Shown piece by piece: positions 44,546 to 52,605 of a stretch of DNA of 64,000 bases. The stretch is from the NCBI GenBank assembly GCA_001429555.1, contig LMSR01000001.1:304687-368686 (forward strand), in the 5' to 3' direction. The notes under the pieces are model-generated. The model had not been told where the DNA came from. It was given only the letters and a program-made list of their open reading frames with translations, and searched no databases. A program made the translations under genes and the position numbers. The first letter of the stretch is position 1. Every line of letters begins with the position of its first letter. Source of the DNA: Nocardioides sp. Soil797. GTDB lineage: Bacteria; Actinomycetota; Actinomycetes; Propionibacteriales; Nocardioidaceae.

Positions 44546-44574
44546 GTGGAGACTCGGAATGGAGCGGTCTCCAC
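44546..44574. promoter_or_regulatory. inverted repeat GTGGAGAC-N13-GTCTCCAC
   Basis: Perfect 8-bp arms in the divergent region between the lipase-like gene and the SDR, 52 bp before the SDR start. Candidate operator. Confidence 0.35.
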
Positions 44575-44626
44575 TGTCCTCCGGCCGCCGCGCGATTCTC
44601 GCCCGGTGGCGGGGCAGAGTGGTCGC

Positions 44627-45376
44627 ATGGATCTTCGACTGAACGACAAGGCAGCGCTGGTCACGGGCGGCAACCGTGGCATCGGTCTCGCGGTGGCGAG
44701 GGCGCTCAGCGGCGAGGGCGTGCGGGTGGCCATCTTGGGCAGGGACAGTCAGACCCTGGCGGAGGCCGCGACCGTGGTCGGTCCCGACACGGTGACCGTA
44801 CGTGCCGACACGACCCGAGACGCCGAAGTGAGCACGGCGGTCGATCTGGCGGCCGCTGAGCTGGGTCGGCTCGACATCGTGGTCAACTGCGCCGCGCCGC
44901 GTGCGACTCCCGGGCAGGTGCCGGGGCTGGCCGGCCTCGACGACGAGGACTTCCTGCGCCAGATGGACACAAAGGCGCTGGGCTATGCCCGCGTCATACG
45001 CGCCGCCGCGCCGCACCTCAAGGCTGCAGGTGGGGGAGCGGTGGTCAACGTCAGTGGCATGAACGCCCGCGTCACCGGTTCGATCACGGGGTCGGTGCGC
45101 AACCTCGCGGTTGTGGCGATCACCAAGAACCTTGCCGATGAGCTCGGCGTCGACGGCATCTCGGTGACCTGCGTGCACCCCGGCCTGACCGTCACCGAGC
45201 GCGTGGCCGGCGATGCGGCGTACGCCGACCAGGCTGCCGGCAACGCCCTGGGCAAGGCGATCACCGCCGAGCAGGTGGCGGACGTGATCACCTTCCTCGC
45301 TTCGCCGCGTGGCGTGGTGACGAACGGAGCGGTGATCACCGTGGACGGTGGTCGTCCGGGTTCGATCTGGACCTGA
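44627..45376 (+). CDS. SDR-fold protein with degenerate active site
   Basis: 249 aa Rossmann protein: cofactor loop TGGNRGIG near residue 14, TVRADTT, and a C-terminus NGAVITVDGG as in SDRs. NNAG is changed to VNCAAP. The catalytic Tyr-x3-Lys region reads GSITGSVRNLAVVAITK; aligned on the following helix, Tyr and Lys are replaced (GSVRN). The preceding serine is retained (NVSGMNAR). It may be a non-standard reductase or a cofactor-binding protein. Start ATG 44627. Confidence 0.8.
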   Translation: MDLRLNDKAALVTGGNRGIGLAVARALSGEGVRVAILGRDSQTLAEAATVVGPDTVTVRADTTRDAEVSTAVDLAAAELGRLDIVVNCAAPRATPGQVPGLAGLDDEDFLRQMDTKALGYARVIRAAAPHLKAAGGGAVVNVSGMNARVTGSITGSVRNLAVVAITKNLADELGVDGISVTCVHPGLTVTERVAGDAAYADQAAGNALGKAITAEQVADVITFLASPRGVVTNGAVITVDGGRPGSIWT

Positions 45377-45449
45377 GGAAGAGCAATCCTGGCACCTCGA
45401 TGGAGACACCAACACCGGCCTGAGCGCATACCGGTTCCGTCGTCCGCCG

Positions 45450-45467
45450 GCCGATGACTTAATCGGC
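45450..45467. promoter_or_regulatory. inverted repeat GCCGAT-GACTTA-ATCGGC
   Basis: Perfect 6-bp arms with six-base spacer, 47 bp upstream of the TRAP operon start. Candidate operator for the transporter. Confidence 0.35.
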
Positions 45468-45514
45468 GCAGCACAGCGGTGCGGCAGTCGAATCGGAAGG
45501 CGATCCAAGAAATC

Positions 45515-46633
45515 ATGAAGCGAAATATGCGTCCTTGGTCAGTGGCAGCGGTCTCCCTCGTCCTCCTCCTGGCGGGCTGTGCCGGAAGCGGGGGAGGTGG
45601 CGCTGAGTCGGGAGATGTCGACAAGATCAAGCTCGTCTATGCCTCCTTCATCCCGGAGGACGACCCCAACTCCGTGACCGCGAAGCGTTGGATGGACGAG
45701 GTGACCGAGGCCACCGACGGCAAGGTGACCTTCGAGACAAACTTCGGCGGTTCGCTGTGCGAAGGGCCCGAGATGCTGTCGTGCGTGCAGAACGGTCGGG
45801 CTGACATGGGCAGCATGTCGTTGGCCTACTTCCCCTCGGAGTTGCCTCTACTCGGGCTTGCCTCCGTCCCGTTCCAGACCAGCAACCTGGATGCCGCGAT
45901 CCACGCCACCTACAACTATGCGAAGGACGAGGGCGAGGTGCAGGACGAGCTGGCGGAGGTCAAGCAGCATCTCCTCTATGTCGGTCCCGCGGCTCCCCCC
46001 ATCCTCGGAACCGCCGAGCCAGTGGACTCGCTCTCCGACATCGAAGGACGCAGCATCCGAGCCCTGGGGGTGCTCGGCAAGTCGGTCCAAGACCTCGGCT
46101 GGGGCCCGGTGGACATCAGTGCCAACGAGCTCTATGAAGCCATGCAGCGCGGCACCATTGACGGAGCGTTGTTCCCCGTCAATGGCATGGTCGGCTACCG
46201 ACTCATCGAGAACACTGACTACTACTACGACATGGGCCGCTACATCGGAGTCAACGACAACACGTTGACGATGATGAACGACGACACCTGGCGGAGCCTG
46301 ACTCCCGAGCTGCAAGATGCCATCACCTCGGTCAGCGAGAAGATCATCGATGACTCGATCGCGGCCGACTGGGTCCCGTTGGCTGAGCGCGACTGTGACG
46401 AGCTGTTGGAGGCCACAGAGTCATTCGAGGAGATGCCGGGTGCCGACGAACTGGAAGCTTGGTCCGATGAGCAACTCGCAAAGCAGATCGATCTCTGGAC
46501 CTCCAACGTCGAGCGGCGTACGGACGATCCTGACAGTCTTGTGAGTGCGTATCAGGGTCTGATCGAGCAGTTCGAGAGCCCGGATGCACCGCCGTCACCG
46601 GCTGATGTCTGCCTGCAGAAGGCAGCGTCTTGA
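45515..46633 (+). CDS. dctP: TRAP transporter solute-binding lipoprotein (DctP family)
   Basis: 372 aa. Signal sequence with lipobox LLLAGCAGSG near residue 20, then a DctP-type domain: ADMGSMSLAYFP near 95 and the solute-carboxylate arginine region EGRSIRALG near 180. Binds an organic acid outside the membrane. Followed by the small and large membrane subunits with stop-start overlaps, so this is a complete tripartite, ion-coupled uptake system. Confidence 0.93.
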   Translation: MKRNMRPWSVAAVSLVLLLAGCAGSGGGGAESGDVDKIKLVYASFIPEDDPNSVTAKRWMDEVTEATDGKVTFETNFGGSLCEGPEMLSCVQNGRADMGSMSLAYFPSELPLLGLASVPFQTSNLDAAIHATYNYAKDEGEVQDELAEVKQHLLYVGPAAPPILGTAEPVDSLSDIEGRSIRALGVLGKSVQDLGWGPVDISANELYEAMQRGTIDGALFPVNGMVGYRLIENTDYYYDMGRYIGVNDNTLTMMNDDTWRSLTPELQDAITSVSEKIIDDSIAADWVPLAERDCDELLEATESFEEMPGADELEAWSDEQLAKQIDLWTSNVERRTDDPDSLVSAYQGLIEQFESPDAPPSPADVCLQKAAS

Positions 46634-47172
46634 TCGGTCTGCTCCGCGGGCTTGATGCGGTGATGCGACGTGTGTCGCAGGTGGCGGCCATCCTCGCTGC
46701 CACCTGCGGGCTCGCCATCGTGCTCATGCTCGCGGTTGAGGTGTTGTCCCGGACAGTGCGCAACACATCCATCTCGGGTTCCTACGAGTTGTCGGAGTTG
46801 CTCCTGGTGGCGTTGGTCTTCCTGGGGCTCGCCGAAGCGGAACGGTCCGGAACGCATGTGCGGGCCGAACTCGTGACCTCCCGGCTGCCCCAGCACATTG
46901 CGGCGCGCGTGCGTTGCTTCGGCTGCCTGGTCGCTTCCGCCATCGCCGGCTGGATGACGCTGGCGACGGCCGAGCGGGCTGTGCATTCCTTCGAGATCCG
47001 TGAATTCCGACAGGGGTTGATCCAGTTCCCGATCTGGCCGGCGAGGATCTTGGTGTCCGTGGGACTCGCCCTGCTGGTGATCGAGTTGCTGCTGTCGGCG
47101 ATCAGCCATGTCTCGCCACGGCTGCGCTCCGCACGCGTCGGCCGACAGGCTCATGAGGCGGTGCTCGCATGA
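46630..47172 (+). CDS. dctQ: TRAP transporter small membrane subunit (DctQ family)
   Basis: 180 aa, four hydrophobic segments; ISGSYELSELLLVALVFLG is the DctQ signature. Start TTG at 46630 overlapping the dctP stop. Partner of DctM. Confidence 0.9.
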   Translation: MIGLLRGLDAVMRRVSQVAAILAATCGLAIVLMLAVEVLSRTVRNTSISGSYELSELLLVALVFLGLAEAERSGTHVRAELVTSRLPQHIAARVRCFGCLVASAIAGWMTLATAERAVHSFEIREFRQGLIQFPIWPARILVSVGLALLVIELLLSAISHVSPRLRSARVGRQAHEAVLA

Positions 47173-48599
47173 CCCCCGAGATGGCAGTGCTGATCGTGGG
47201 ACTTGTCTTCGCGGTGCTGGTCGCATGTGAGACTCCGATCGCGATGGCGTTGGCCGCTTCCGGCGGGATCGGCATCCTCTTGATTCGCGATGCACCACAG
47301 GTGACCGCGGCCTTTGCTGATGTGAGCTATGCGTCCGTGGCGTCGTACGGACTAGTGGTCATTCCCATGTACGTCCTGCTCGGGATGTTCGCTCTTCGAG
47401 GTCATTTGGCTGATCGCGTCTACAGGATCGGTGGCCGGGTCTTCGGCAGGTTTCGGGGCGGCCTGGGCATTGCCACCGTCGGCGCATGTGCCGGGTTCGC
47501 GGCCGTGACCGGATCGAGTGTTGCGACTGCAGCGACGATCGGAAGGGTGTCGGTTCATGAGATGCGCGCCCAGGGGTACCGGGCCCCGTTCGCGACGGGC
47601 ATCGTCGCCTCCGCTGCCACGCTCGGAATCCTCATTCCACCGAGCACCATCCTGGTGATCTATGGCATCACGGCGAGGGAGTCAATCCAACGCCTGCTGA
47701 TGGCCGGCATCGTCCCCGGTGTGATCTCGGCAGTGGTACTCGCCGTGTTCATCGCGTGGAGAGCGCAAAAGAACGTCGATGATGTCGAGGTCAGCCTGGA
47801 GAAGGAGCTGGCGCTCGTGGGGGCCGCCCCCGCGTCAAGGGCCACGGCTCCAGTCGGCCCTTCGGGTGGACCCGACGCGACGCTCAGCGGAGACACTGTC
47901 GTCGCGGACGGTGCCGGGACGAGAGAGGGTTGGCCGGTCCAGCTGCGCGCGGTCATCTGGATCACCCTCATCTTCCTCTGTGTCATGGGAGGCATCTATG
48001 GTGGCTACTTCACGGTCACCGAGTCCGGGGCGATCGGGGCGCTTCTCGCCCTGGTAATGCTGGTCTGCGAGAATCTCCGGCTGGGCGCGCGCGGCGTCGT
48101 CGGCCAGATCGGCCGGGCGCTCATCGAGAGTGCCAGCGTCACGTCGATGATGTTCGCGATCGTGATTGGGGCCAGCGTCTTGTCCCTGTTCCTCGTCATG
48201 ACACGTATCCCGGTCCGGCTCAGCGACTGGGTGGCCGAGCTGCCGCTGCCCAACACGCTGCTGTTGATCGTGATCTGTGCAATCGTCGTCCTGATGGGCA
48301 TGGTGTTGGAGTCGATGTCCATCGTCCTCATCACCGTTCCCCTGCTCTACCCGCTGGTCACGAGTCTCGGCTACGACGGAGTCTGGTTCGGAATCCTGTT
48401 GGTCAAGCTGATCGAGATCGGCCTGCTCACCCCGCCGGTCGGGCTGAATGTGTACGTCATCTCGGGAGCCACAGGAGTGTCGGTCGAGAAGGCATTCCGC
48501 GGGGTGATGCCGTTCGTGCTGGTCGATCTGTGCCTGGTCGCGCTGTTCATCGCGTTCCCCGAGATCGTCCTGTGGCTTCCGAACACACTCATCGAGTGA
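47169..48599 (+). CDS. dctM: TRAP transporter large permease (DctM family)
   Basis: 476 aa, about twelve membrane segments; TGSSVATAATIG near residue 115 and LGILIPPSTILVIYGI near 155 are DctM signatures, and LLTPPVGLNVYV near 420. Between the two halves there is a hydrophilic loop of about 60 residues (ASRATAPVGPSGGPDAT) that is longer than usual. Start ATG overlaps the DctQ stop. Confidence 0.94.
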   Translation: MTPEMAVLIVGLVFAVLVACETPIAMALAASGGIGILLIRDAPQVTAAFADVSYASVASYGLVVIPMYVLLGMFALRGHLADRVYRIGGRVFGRFRGGLGIATVGACAGFAAVTGSSVATAATIGRVSVHEMRAQGYRAPFATGIVASAATLGILIPPSTILVIYGITARESIQRLLMAGIVPGVISAVVLAVFIAWRAQKNVDDVEVSLEKELALVGAAPASRATAPVGPSGGPDATLSGDTVVADGAGTREGWPVQLRAVIWITLIFLCVMGGIYGGYFTVTESGAIGALLALVMLVCENLRLGARGVVGQIGRALIESASVTSMMFAIVIGASVLSLFLVMTRIPVRLSDWVAELPLPNTLLLIVICAIVVLMGMVLESMSIVLITVPLLYPLVTSLGYDGVWFGILLVKLIEIGLLTPPVGLNVYVISGATGVSVEKAFRGVMPFVLVDLCLVALFIAFPEIVLWLPNTLIE

Positions 48600-48747
48600 C
48601 GCCGTCACGTGACTCAACGTTGACGAACTGAGTGGTGGGCCCCACGCCGCGACGTTTCAAGGCCGGCGTGGCGCACACGCGTTCTGGATGCGCATGATCA
48701 GTTTGCTGCGGGGCACCATGCGTGAGGGCACGATGACTGGAGGATGA

Positions 48748-49506
48748 TCAGGCGGGGAGGTGCACGGTCATGCCGCCGTCGACCGGCAGCACCTGTCCGG
48801 TGATGAAGGACGACCTCTCGGAGGCCAGGAAGAGGTAGGCTTCGGCGAGTTCCTCAGGCTGCCCGAACCGTCGTAGCGGGGTGTTGTTGCGCACGCTGGC
48901 CGCCCGGTCCTCGGGGAACCGCTCCAGCGCGCGGGGAGTCGCGGTCACCCCGGGCGAGACGCAGTTGCAGCGGATGCCGTGCTCGCCGTACTGCGTGGCC
49001 ACGTAGCGCGTGAACGACTCCACGCCAGCCTTCGCGATGCCGTACGACGACCACCCGATGTCAGCAGCGCGGGCCTGGGTGGAGGAGGTGTTCACGACGG
49101 CACCCGAGCCGGCCTGCGTCATGAGCGGAAGCACCCTCGCCGTGAGGTGGCTGGTGGCGCGCAGGTTGACGTCGAGGCTCAGGTCCCAGGTCTTGCGCGA
49201 CGAGTGCTCGACCGTGCCTTCGGAGCCGACGAACACTCCGGCGATGTTGATGAGAGCATCGATTCGGCCGTGCTCGGCGGCGACGGCGTCGACGAAGGCG
49301 TCGATAGCTGCCTCGTCGCGCAGGTCCAGTCGGTGGGCCCTGCCGCCGATCTCGGTGGCGAGCTCCTCCAGCGGTCCTTCGTCACGGTCCACCAGCACGG
49401 TGGTGGCGCCCTCTTCTGCGAAGAGGCGCGCCGTGGCACTGCCGATGCCGCCACCAGCTCCGGTGACGATGACGACCTTGCCCTCGAATTCACTGTCAAG
49501 ACTCAT
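48748..49506 (-). CDS. short-chain dehydrogenase/reductase
   Basis: 252 aa classical SDR: TGAGGGIG near residue 15, VDRD, NIAG near 87, catalytic S..YGIAK near 152, and TGQVLPVDGG. I chose ATG 49506 (MSLDSEFEGK) rather than the extension to 49542. It lies at the 3' end of a minus-strand run with amidohydrolase, acyl-CoA dehydrogenase and BadI-like hydrolase, about 113 bp downstream of the amidohydrolase stop, so it may belong to the same pathway, oxidising a ring or side-chain hydroxyl. Confidence 0.9.
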   Translation of the reverse strand: MSLDSEFEGKVVIVTGAGGGIGSATARLFAEEGATTVLVDRDEGPLEELATEIGGRAHRLDLRDEAAIDAFVDAVAAEHGRIDALINIAGVFVGSEGTVEHSSRKTWDLSLDVNLRATSHLTARVLPLMTQAGSGAVVNTSSTQARAADIGWSSYGIAKAGVESFTRYVATQYGEHGIRCNCVSPGVTATPRALERFPEDRAASVRNNTPLRRFGQPEELAEAYLFLASERSSFITGQVLPVDGGMTVHLPA

Positions 49507-49619
49507 GCTGCAAACGTAGGCGGGACAACGTGGCAACGTCACCGGGAACGCGAAGAGGCGCTGTCGATCCGCACAGTGATCGACAGCGCCTCGGGTCGTG
49601 GCCCCAGCTTGGAATCAGC

Positions 49620-50531
49620 TCAGAGGCCCAGGAACTCGATCGCGTTGTCGCGCTTGATGTGCTCGATGGTCTTGTCCTTGAGCGGGAGCTCCTCGAGCTC
49701 ACGCACGCACCGGGTGAGGTCGAATCCGTTGCTGCCCAGCATGATCTTGCCGCGCAGCTGGCGATCCATGGCTCGGACCAGCTCCGCGTCCAGCGTCTTG
49801 GGGAAGTACGCCGAGATGTCGCCGTACACATTTGGGTGGCGCCACATCATCGAGATGAACTCCCCGGTCCAGGGCCAACCAGTGTGGGAGAGGTTGATCT
49901 TCAGGTCCGGGAACTCGATGGCCACGTCGTCGACCAGCATGGGGTGGCCGACGTTGCTCGGCAACGTTTCGGCCGAGTGCCCCACCTGCATCCCCACCGG
50001 GATGCCCAGCTCGACGCACTTGGCGTAGAGCGGGTAGCAACGGCGATCGTTGGGGGCGATCCCGAAGGTCATCGGGTGGAAGTAGACGTACTTGAAGCCG
50101 TGGTCGCGCACGAAGGTCTCGATGCGACGCAGACTGTCGTCGATGCGGAAGGGGTTGTATCCCGCGGCACCGATGAACCGATCGCCGGCCGCCTCCACGG
50201 CTTCGGCCACGATCTCCTCGGGCATATCCATGATCAGCTGGTGGTGGTGGCGGTAGGACCACATCTTCAAACAGGCCAGCACGATCATGTCGCAGCCCTC
50301 GCGGTCCAGCTGGGCAACGGCCTCGTCGATGCGCAGGGTCGGGTCGCCCTCGGTGGGCGGATCATCGACCTTGACGTCGCGGCCCCACTGCGTGGTCACG
50401 ACCCCGTCGTGCAACAGCGGTCGCAACGTGGTGCGCACCATGGTCTGGAACTCTTCGTACTGGTACTCAGTGCCCGACAGGCCGGGGGCCACGTAGGGGG
50501 CATAGTTCATGATGTCGATGACACCGGACAT
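49620..50531 (-). CDS. amidohydrolase family 2 protein (ACMSD-like), N-terminal HxH absent
   Basis: 303 aa TIM-barrel metal-dependent hydrolase/decarboxylase family. Later metal-site residues are visible: FHPMTFGIAPN near 150, VGHSAETLP near 187, LSHTGWPW near 215, and LGSNGFDL near 267. The usual N-terminal metal pair (DxHxH) is replaced by VIDIMNYAPYV. It may bind a single metal, or use the RHHH cluster near 90. Ring-related decarboxylation or C-C hydrolysis is possible. It starts nine bases after the dehydrogenase stop, with GAGGAGA as RBS. Confidence 0.82.
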   Translation of the reverse strand: MSGVIDIMNYAPYVAPGLSGTEYQYEEFQTMVRTTLRPLLHDGVVTTQWGRDVKVDDPPTEGDPTLRIDEAVAQLDREGCDMIVLACLKMWSYRHHHQLIMDMPEEIVAEAVEAAGDRFIGAAGYNPFRIDDSLRRIETFVRDHGFKYVYFHPMTFGIAPNDRRCYPLYAKCVELGIPVGMQVGHSAETLPSNVGHPMLVDDVAIEFPDLKINLSHTGWPWTGEFISMMWRHPNVYGDISAYFPKTLDAELVRAMDRQLRGKIMLGSNGFDLTRCVRELEELPLKDKTIEHIKRDNAIEFLGL

Positions 50532-50540
50532 GGGTTCTCC

Positions 50541-51677
50541 TCAGAAGATCGACTTGGCGATGATCTCGCGCTGGATCTCGTTCGTGCCGCCGAAGATCGG
50601 CGGCGCCAGAGCGCGGCGTACCTGGAACTCCATGCCGTACTCCCGGGCGTATCCAGCGCCGCCCATCAGCTGCATGGCCTCGAGCGCGGCGTTCTTCGCC
50701 ACCTCCGTGGCCCGCATCTTGGCCATCGACGACTCCGCATTGAGCCCGTCCTCGTGGCCGTCATCGATGGCCTGCGCGACGTCGTAGACGAAGGCGCGCG
50801 TGGTCGCGATGTCGGTGGCCAGGTCGGCGACCCGGTGGCGCAGGGCCTGGAAGTTGCTGGTGGCCTGGCCGAAGGCCTCGCGCTCCTTCATGTAGGCGAC
50901 GGCGTCCTCGAGAGAACGACGAGCCGCGCCGATGCTGAAGGCGGCGATGATCATCCGCTCGACACTGAGCCCGCGCATCAGGTGCTTCCACCCTTGGCCT
51001 GCGGTGCCCACCACGTTCGCGGCCGGCACTCGCGCGCCGGTGAAGAAGACGTCGTTGCAGGTGCGCGCCTCCATCGTGACGACCTCACGCATCTCGATGC
51101 CCGGAGTGTTGGTCGGCACCATCAGCAGGGTGAGGCCCTCGTGCTTCGGGCCGGAGGAGTCCTCGCGGGTGAGGACCAGCATGTGCTCGGCGATGTGGGC
51201 CACCGAGATCCAGGTCTTCTGCCCGTCGATGACGTATTCGTCACCGTCACGCACCGATTTGGTGCGCACCGCACCGAGGTCGGAGCCGGTGCCGGGCTCG
51301 GAGAGGGCGATGGCCTCGGTGAACCCGCTGGCCAGGTTGGAGCAGATCAGCTTCTTCTGCTCCTCGTTGCCCCACTTGAGATAGGTCTGCGCCGCCGTGA
51401 GGCCGGTGGTGTAGGCGAGCAGCCCGGGCAGCATGCCGCGGTGAGCCTCCTCGATGAAGACACACTCGTCGACGAAGCCGGCCCCGCCGCCGCCGTACTC
51501 CTCGGGAAGGGAGACGCCGAGCCAGCCGAGCTTGGCGAGCTTGTCGAGGATCTCCGGGCTGTGCGCCCGAGTCTCGTTCTCGGTCAGCTCGTCGAGCTGG
51601 GCCTTGGTCCCGCATTCACGCGCGGCGAAGTCGGCGATCGCGGCGGCGAACTCACGTCGTTCAGCGTCGAGCCTCAT
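50541..51677 (-). CDS. acyl-CoA dehydrogenase
   Basis: 378 aa. ALSEPGTGSDLGAVRT near residue 120, WISVAHIAEHMLVL near 155, EREAFGQATSNFQALRH near 265, LMGGAGYAREYGME near 335 and C-terminal IFGGTNEIQREIIAKSI. The C-terminal glutamate position is Gly (FGGT), but GLSVERMIIAAFSIG keeps a glutamate in the isovaleryl-CoA dehydrogenase position, so activity is likely. Operon partner of the BadI-like hydrolase; a cyclohexanecarbonyl-CoA or ring-product dehydrogenase is a good guess. GGGGGAG precedes the ATG. Confidence 0.92.
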   Translation of the reverse strand: MRLDAERREFAAAIADFAARECGTKAQLDELTENETRAHSPEILDKLAKLGWLGVSLPEEYGGGGAGFVDECVFIEEAHRGMLPGLLAYTTGLTAAQTYLKWGNEEQKKLICSNLASGFTEAIALSEPGTGSDLGAVRTKSVRDGDEYVIDGQKTWISVAHIAEHMLVLTREDSSGPKHEGLTLLMVPTNTPGIEMREVVTMEARTCNDVFFTGARVPAANVVGTAGQGWKHLMRGLSVERMIIAAFSIGAARRSLEDAVAYMKEREAFGQATSNFQALRHRVADLATDIATTRAFVYDVAQAIDDGHEDGLNAESSMAKMRATEVAKNAALEAMQLMGGAGYAREYGMEFQVRRALAPPIFGGTNEIQREIIAKSIF

Positions 51678-51695
51678 GGCGTCTCCCCCTTCCGA

Positions 51696-52490
51696 TCAGT
51701 TGCCGCGGTAGGCGGAGAAGTCGGGCTGGCGCTTCTCGTTGAACGCGGTGATGCCTTCCTTGGCCTCGGCCGTCTCGGTGAACATGTGCAGCGTCGTGTA
51801 GGACATGGTGCCGATGCTGATCATGTGCTCGGTGTCGGTGTTGAAGGACTGCTTGAGCACCTTGAGCGCGGTGGGGGAGTAGGAGTTCATCGTGTCGGCC
51901 CACTTGCGAACCTCGTTCTTCAACTCGGCCGCCGGGACCACCTTGTTGACCAGGCCCCAGTCCATCGCCTCTTCGGCGCTGAGGCGGCGGAGCATGAACC
52001 AGATCTCGCGGGCGCGCTTCTCGCCGACCACGCGGGCCAGGTAGCTCGAGCCGAGGCCGGCGTCGAAGCTGCCGACGCGAGGTCCGTTCTGGCCGAAGGT
52101 CGCGTGGTCAGCCGCGATGGTCAGGTCGGCGAGCACGTGCAGCACGTGGCCGCCGCCGATGGCGATGCCGTTGACGGCCGCGATGACCGGCTTCGGGATG
52201 TCGCGCATGACGCGGTGCAGGGCCTCGACCTCGAAGAGACCGCTCTGCGACGGGCCGTAGTCGCCGGTCTCGGCGCGCTGCTTCTGGTCGCCGCCGGAGC
52301 AGAAGGCCTTCTCGCCGGCACCGGTCAGGCAGATGGTGCCGACCTCGGCGCTGCCCCAAGCGCGCTTGAACGCCAGGACCAGTTCGTCGACCGTGTTGGC
52401 GCGGAAGGCGTTGTAGCGCTCGGGCCGGTTGATGGTGATGGTGGCGAGGCCGTTCTCGACCTCGTAGGTGATGTCCGTGAACTGGTCCAT
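51696..52490 (-). CDS. badI: 2-oxocyclohexanecarbonyl-CoA hydrolase (BadI-like ring cleavage)
   Basis: 264 aa crotonase of the BadI/MenB subgroup: AFCSGGDQKQ near residue 65, GIAIGGGHVLHVLADLTIAA near 115, and GPRVGSFDAGLGSSYLARVV near 142, with the Asp and Ser used by this subgroup; C-terminus EKRQPDFSAYRG. BadI opens the ring of 2-oxocyclohexanecarbonyl-CoA to pimeloyl-CoA; MenB does the reverse-type Claisen ring closure in menaquinone synthesis. Neighbours (dehydrogenase, amidohydrolase, SDR, CoA ligases) and absence of other men genes favour BadI. The first gene of the minus-strand operon, facing an operator at 52541. Confidence 0.78.
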   Translation of the reverse strand: MDQFTDITYEVENGLATITINRPERYNAFRANTVDELVLAFKRAWGSAEVGTICLTGAGEKAFCSGGDQKQRAETGDYGPSQSGLFEVEALHRVMRDIPKPVIAAVNGIAIGGGHVLHVLADLTIAADHATFGQNGPRVGSFDAGLGSSYLARVVGEKRAREIWFMLRRLSAEEAMDWGLVNKVVPAAELKNEVRKWADTMNSYSPTALKVLKQSFNTDTEHMISIGTMSYTTLHMFTETAEAKEGITAFNEKRQPDFSAYRGN

Positions 52491-52540
52491 GGCTGTCGCT
52501 GTCCTTCTCTCTGTTCGGGGTACCGAAGGCCGGACCGGCT

Positions 52541-52569
52541 AATGGCCTGACCATTTTCCACTCTAGACT
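52541..52569. promoter_or_regulatory. FadR-box-like operator AATGGCCTGACCATT in divergent gap
   Basis: TGGCCTGACCA (52543-52553), one base off the perfect site and identical to the one at 37250, with flanks extending the palindrome to AATGG/CCATT. TAGACT (52564-52569) is a plausible plus-strand -10. Sits between the BadI operon and the hotdog/ligase operon, so both could be controlled from one site. Confidence 0.6.
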
Positions 52570-52605
52570 TGATAACGATCGTTCACAACCCCTTGGGAGG
52601 ACCCT

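Noticed and set aside
50541..51677. Calling this acyl-CoA dehydrogenase inactive because FGGT replaces YEGT
   Set aside because: A glutamate is present in the isovaleryl-CoA-dehydrogenase position (GLSVER), so a catalytic base is available.
51696..52490. Annotation as MenB (naphthoate synthase)
   Set aside because: The motifs fit both MenB and BadI, but there are no other menaquinone genes nearby while ring-catabolic neighbours and a BadH-like SDR are present; kept as BadI-like with moderate confidence.
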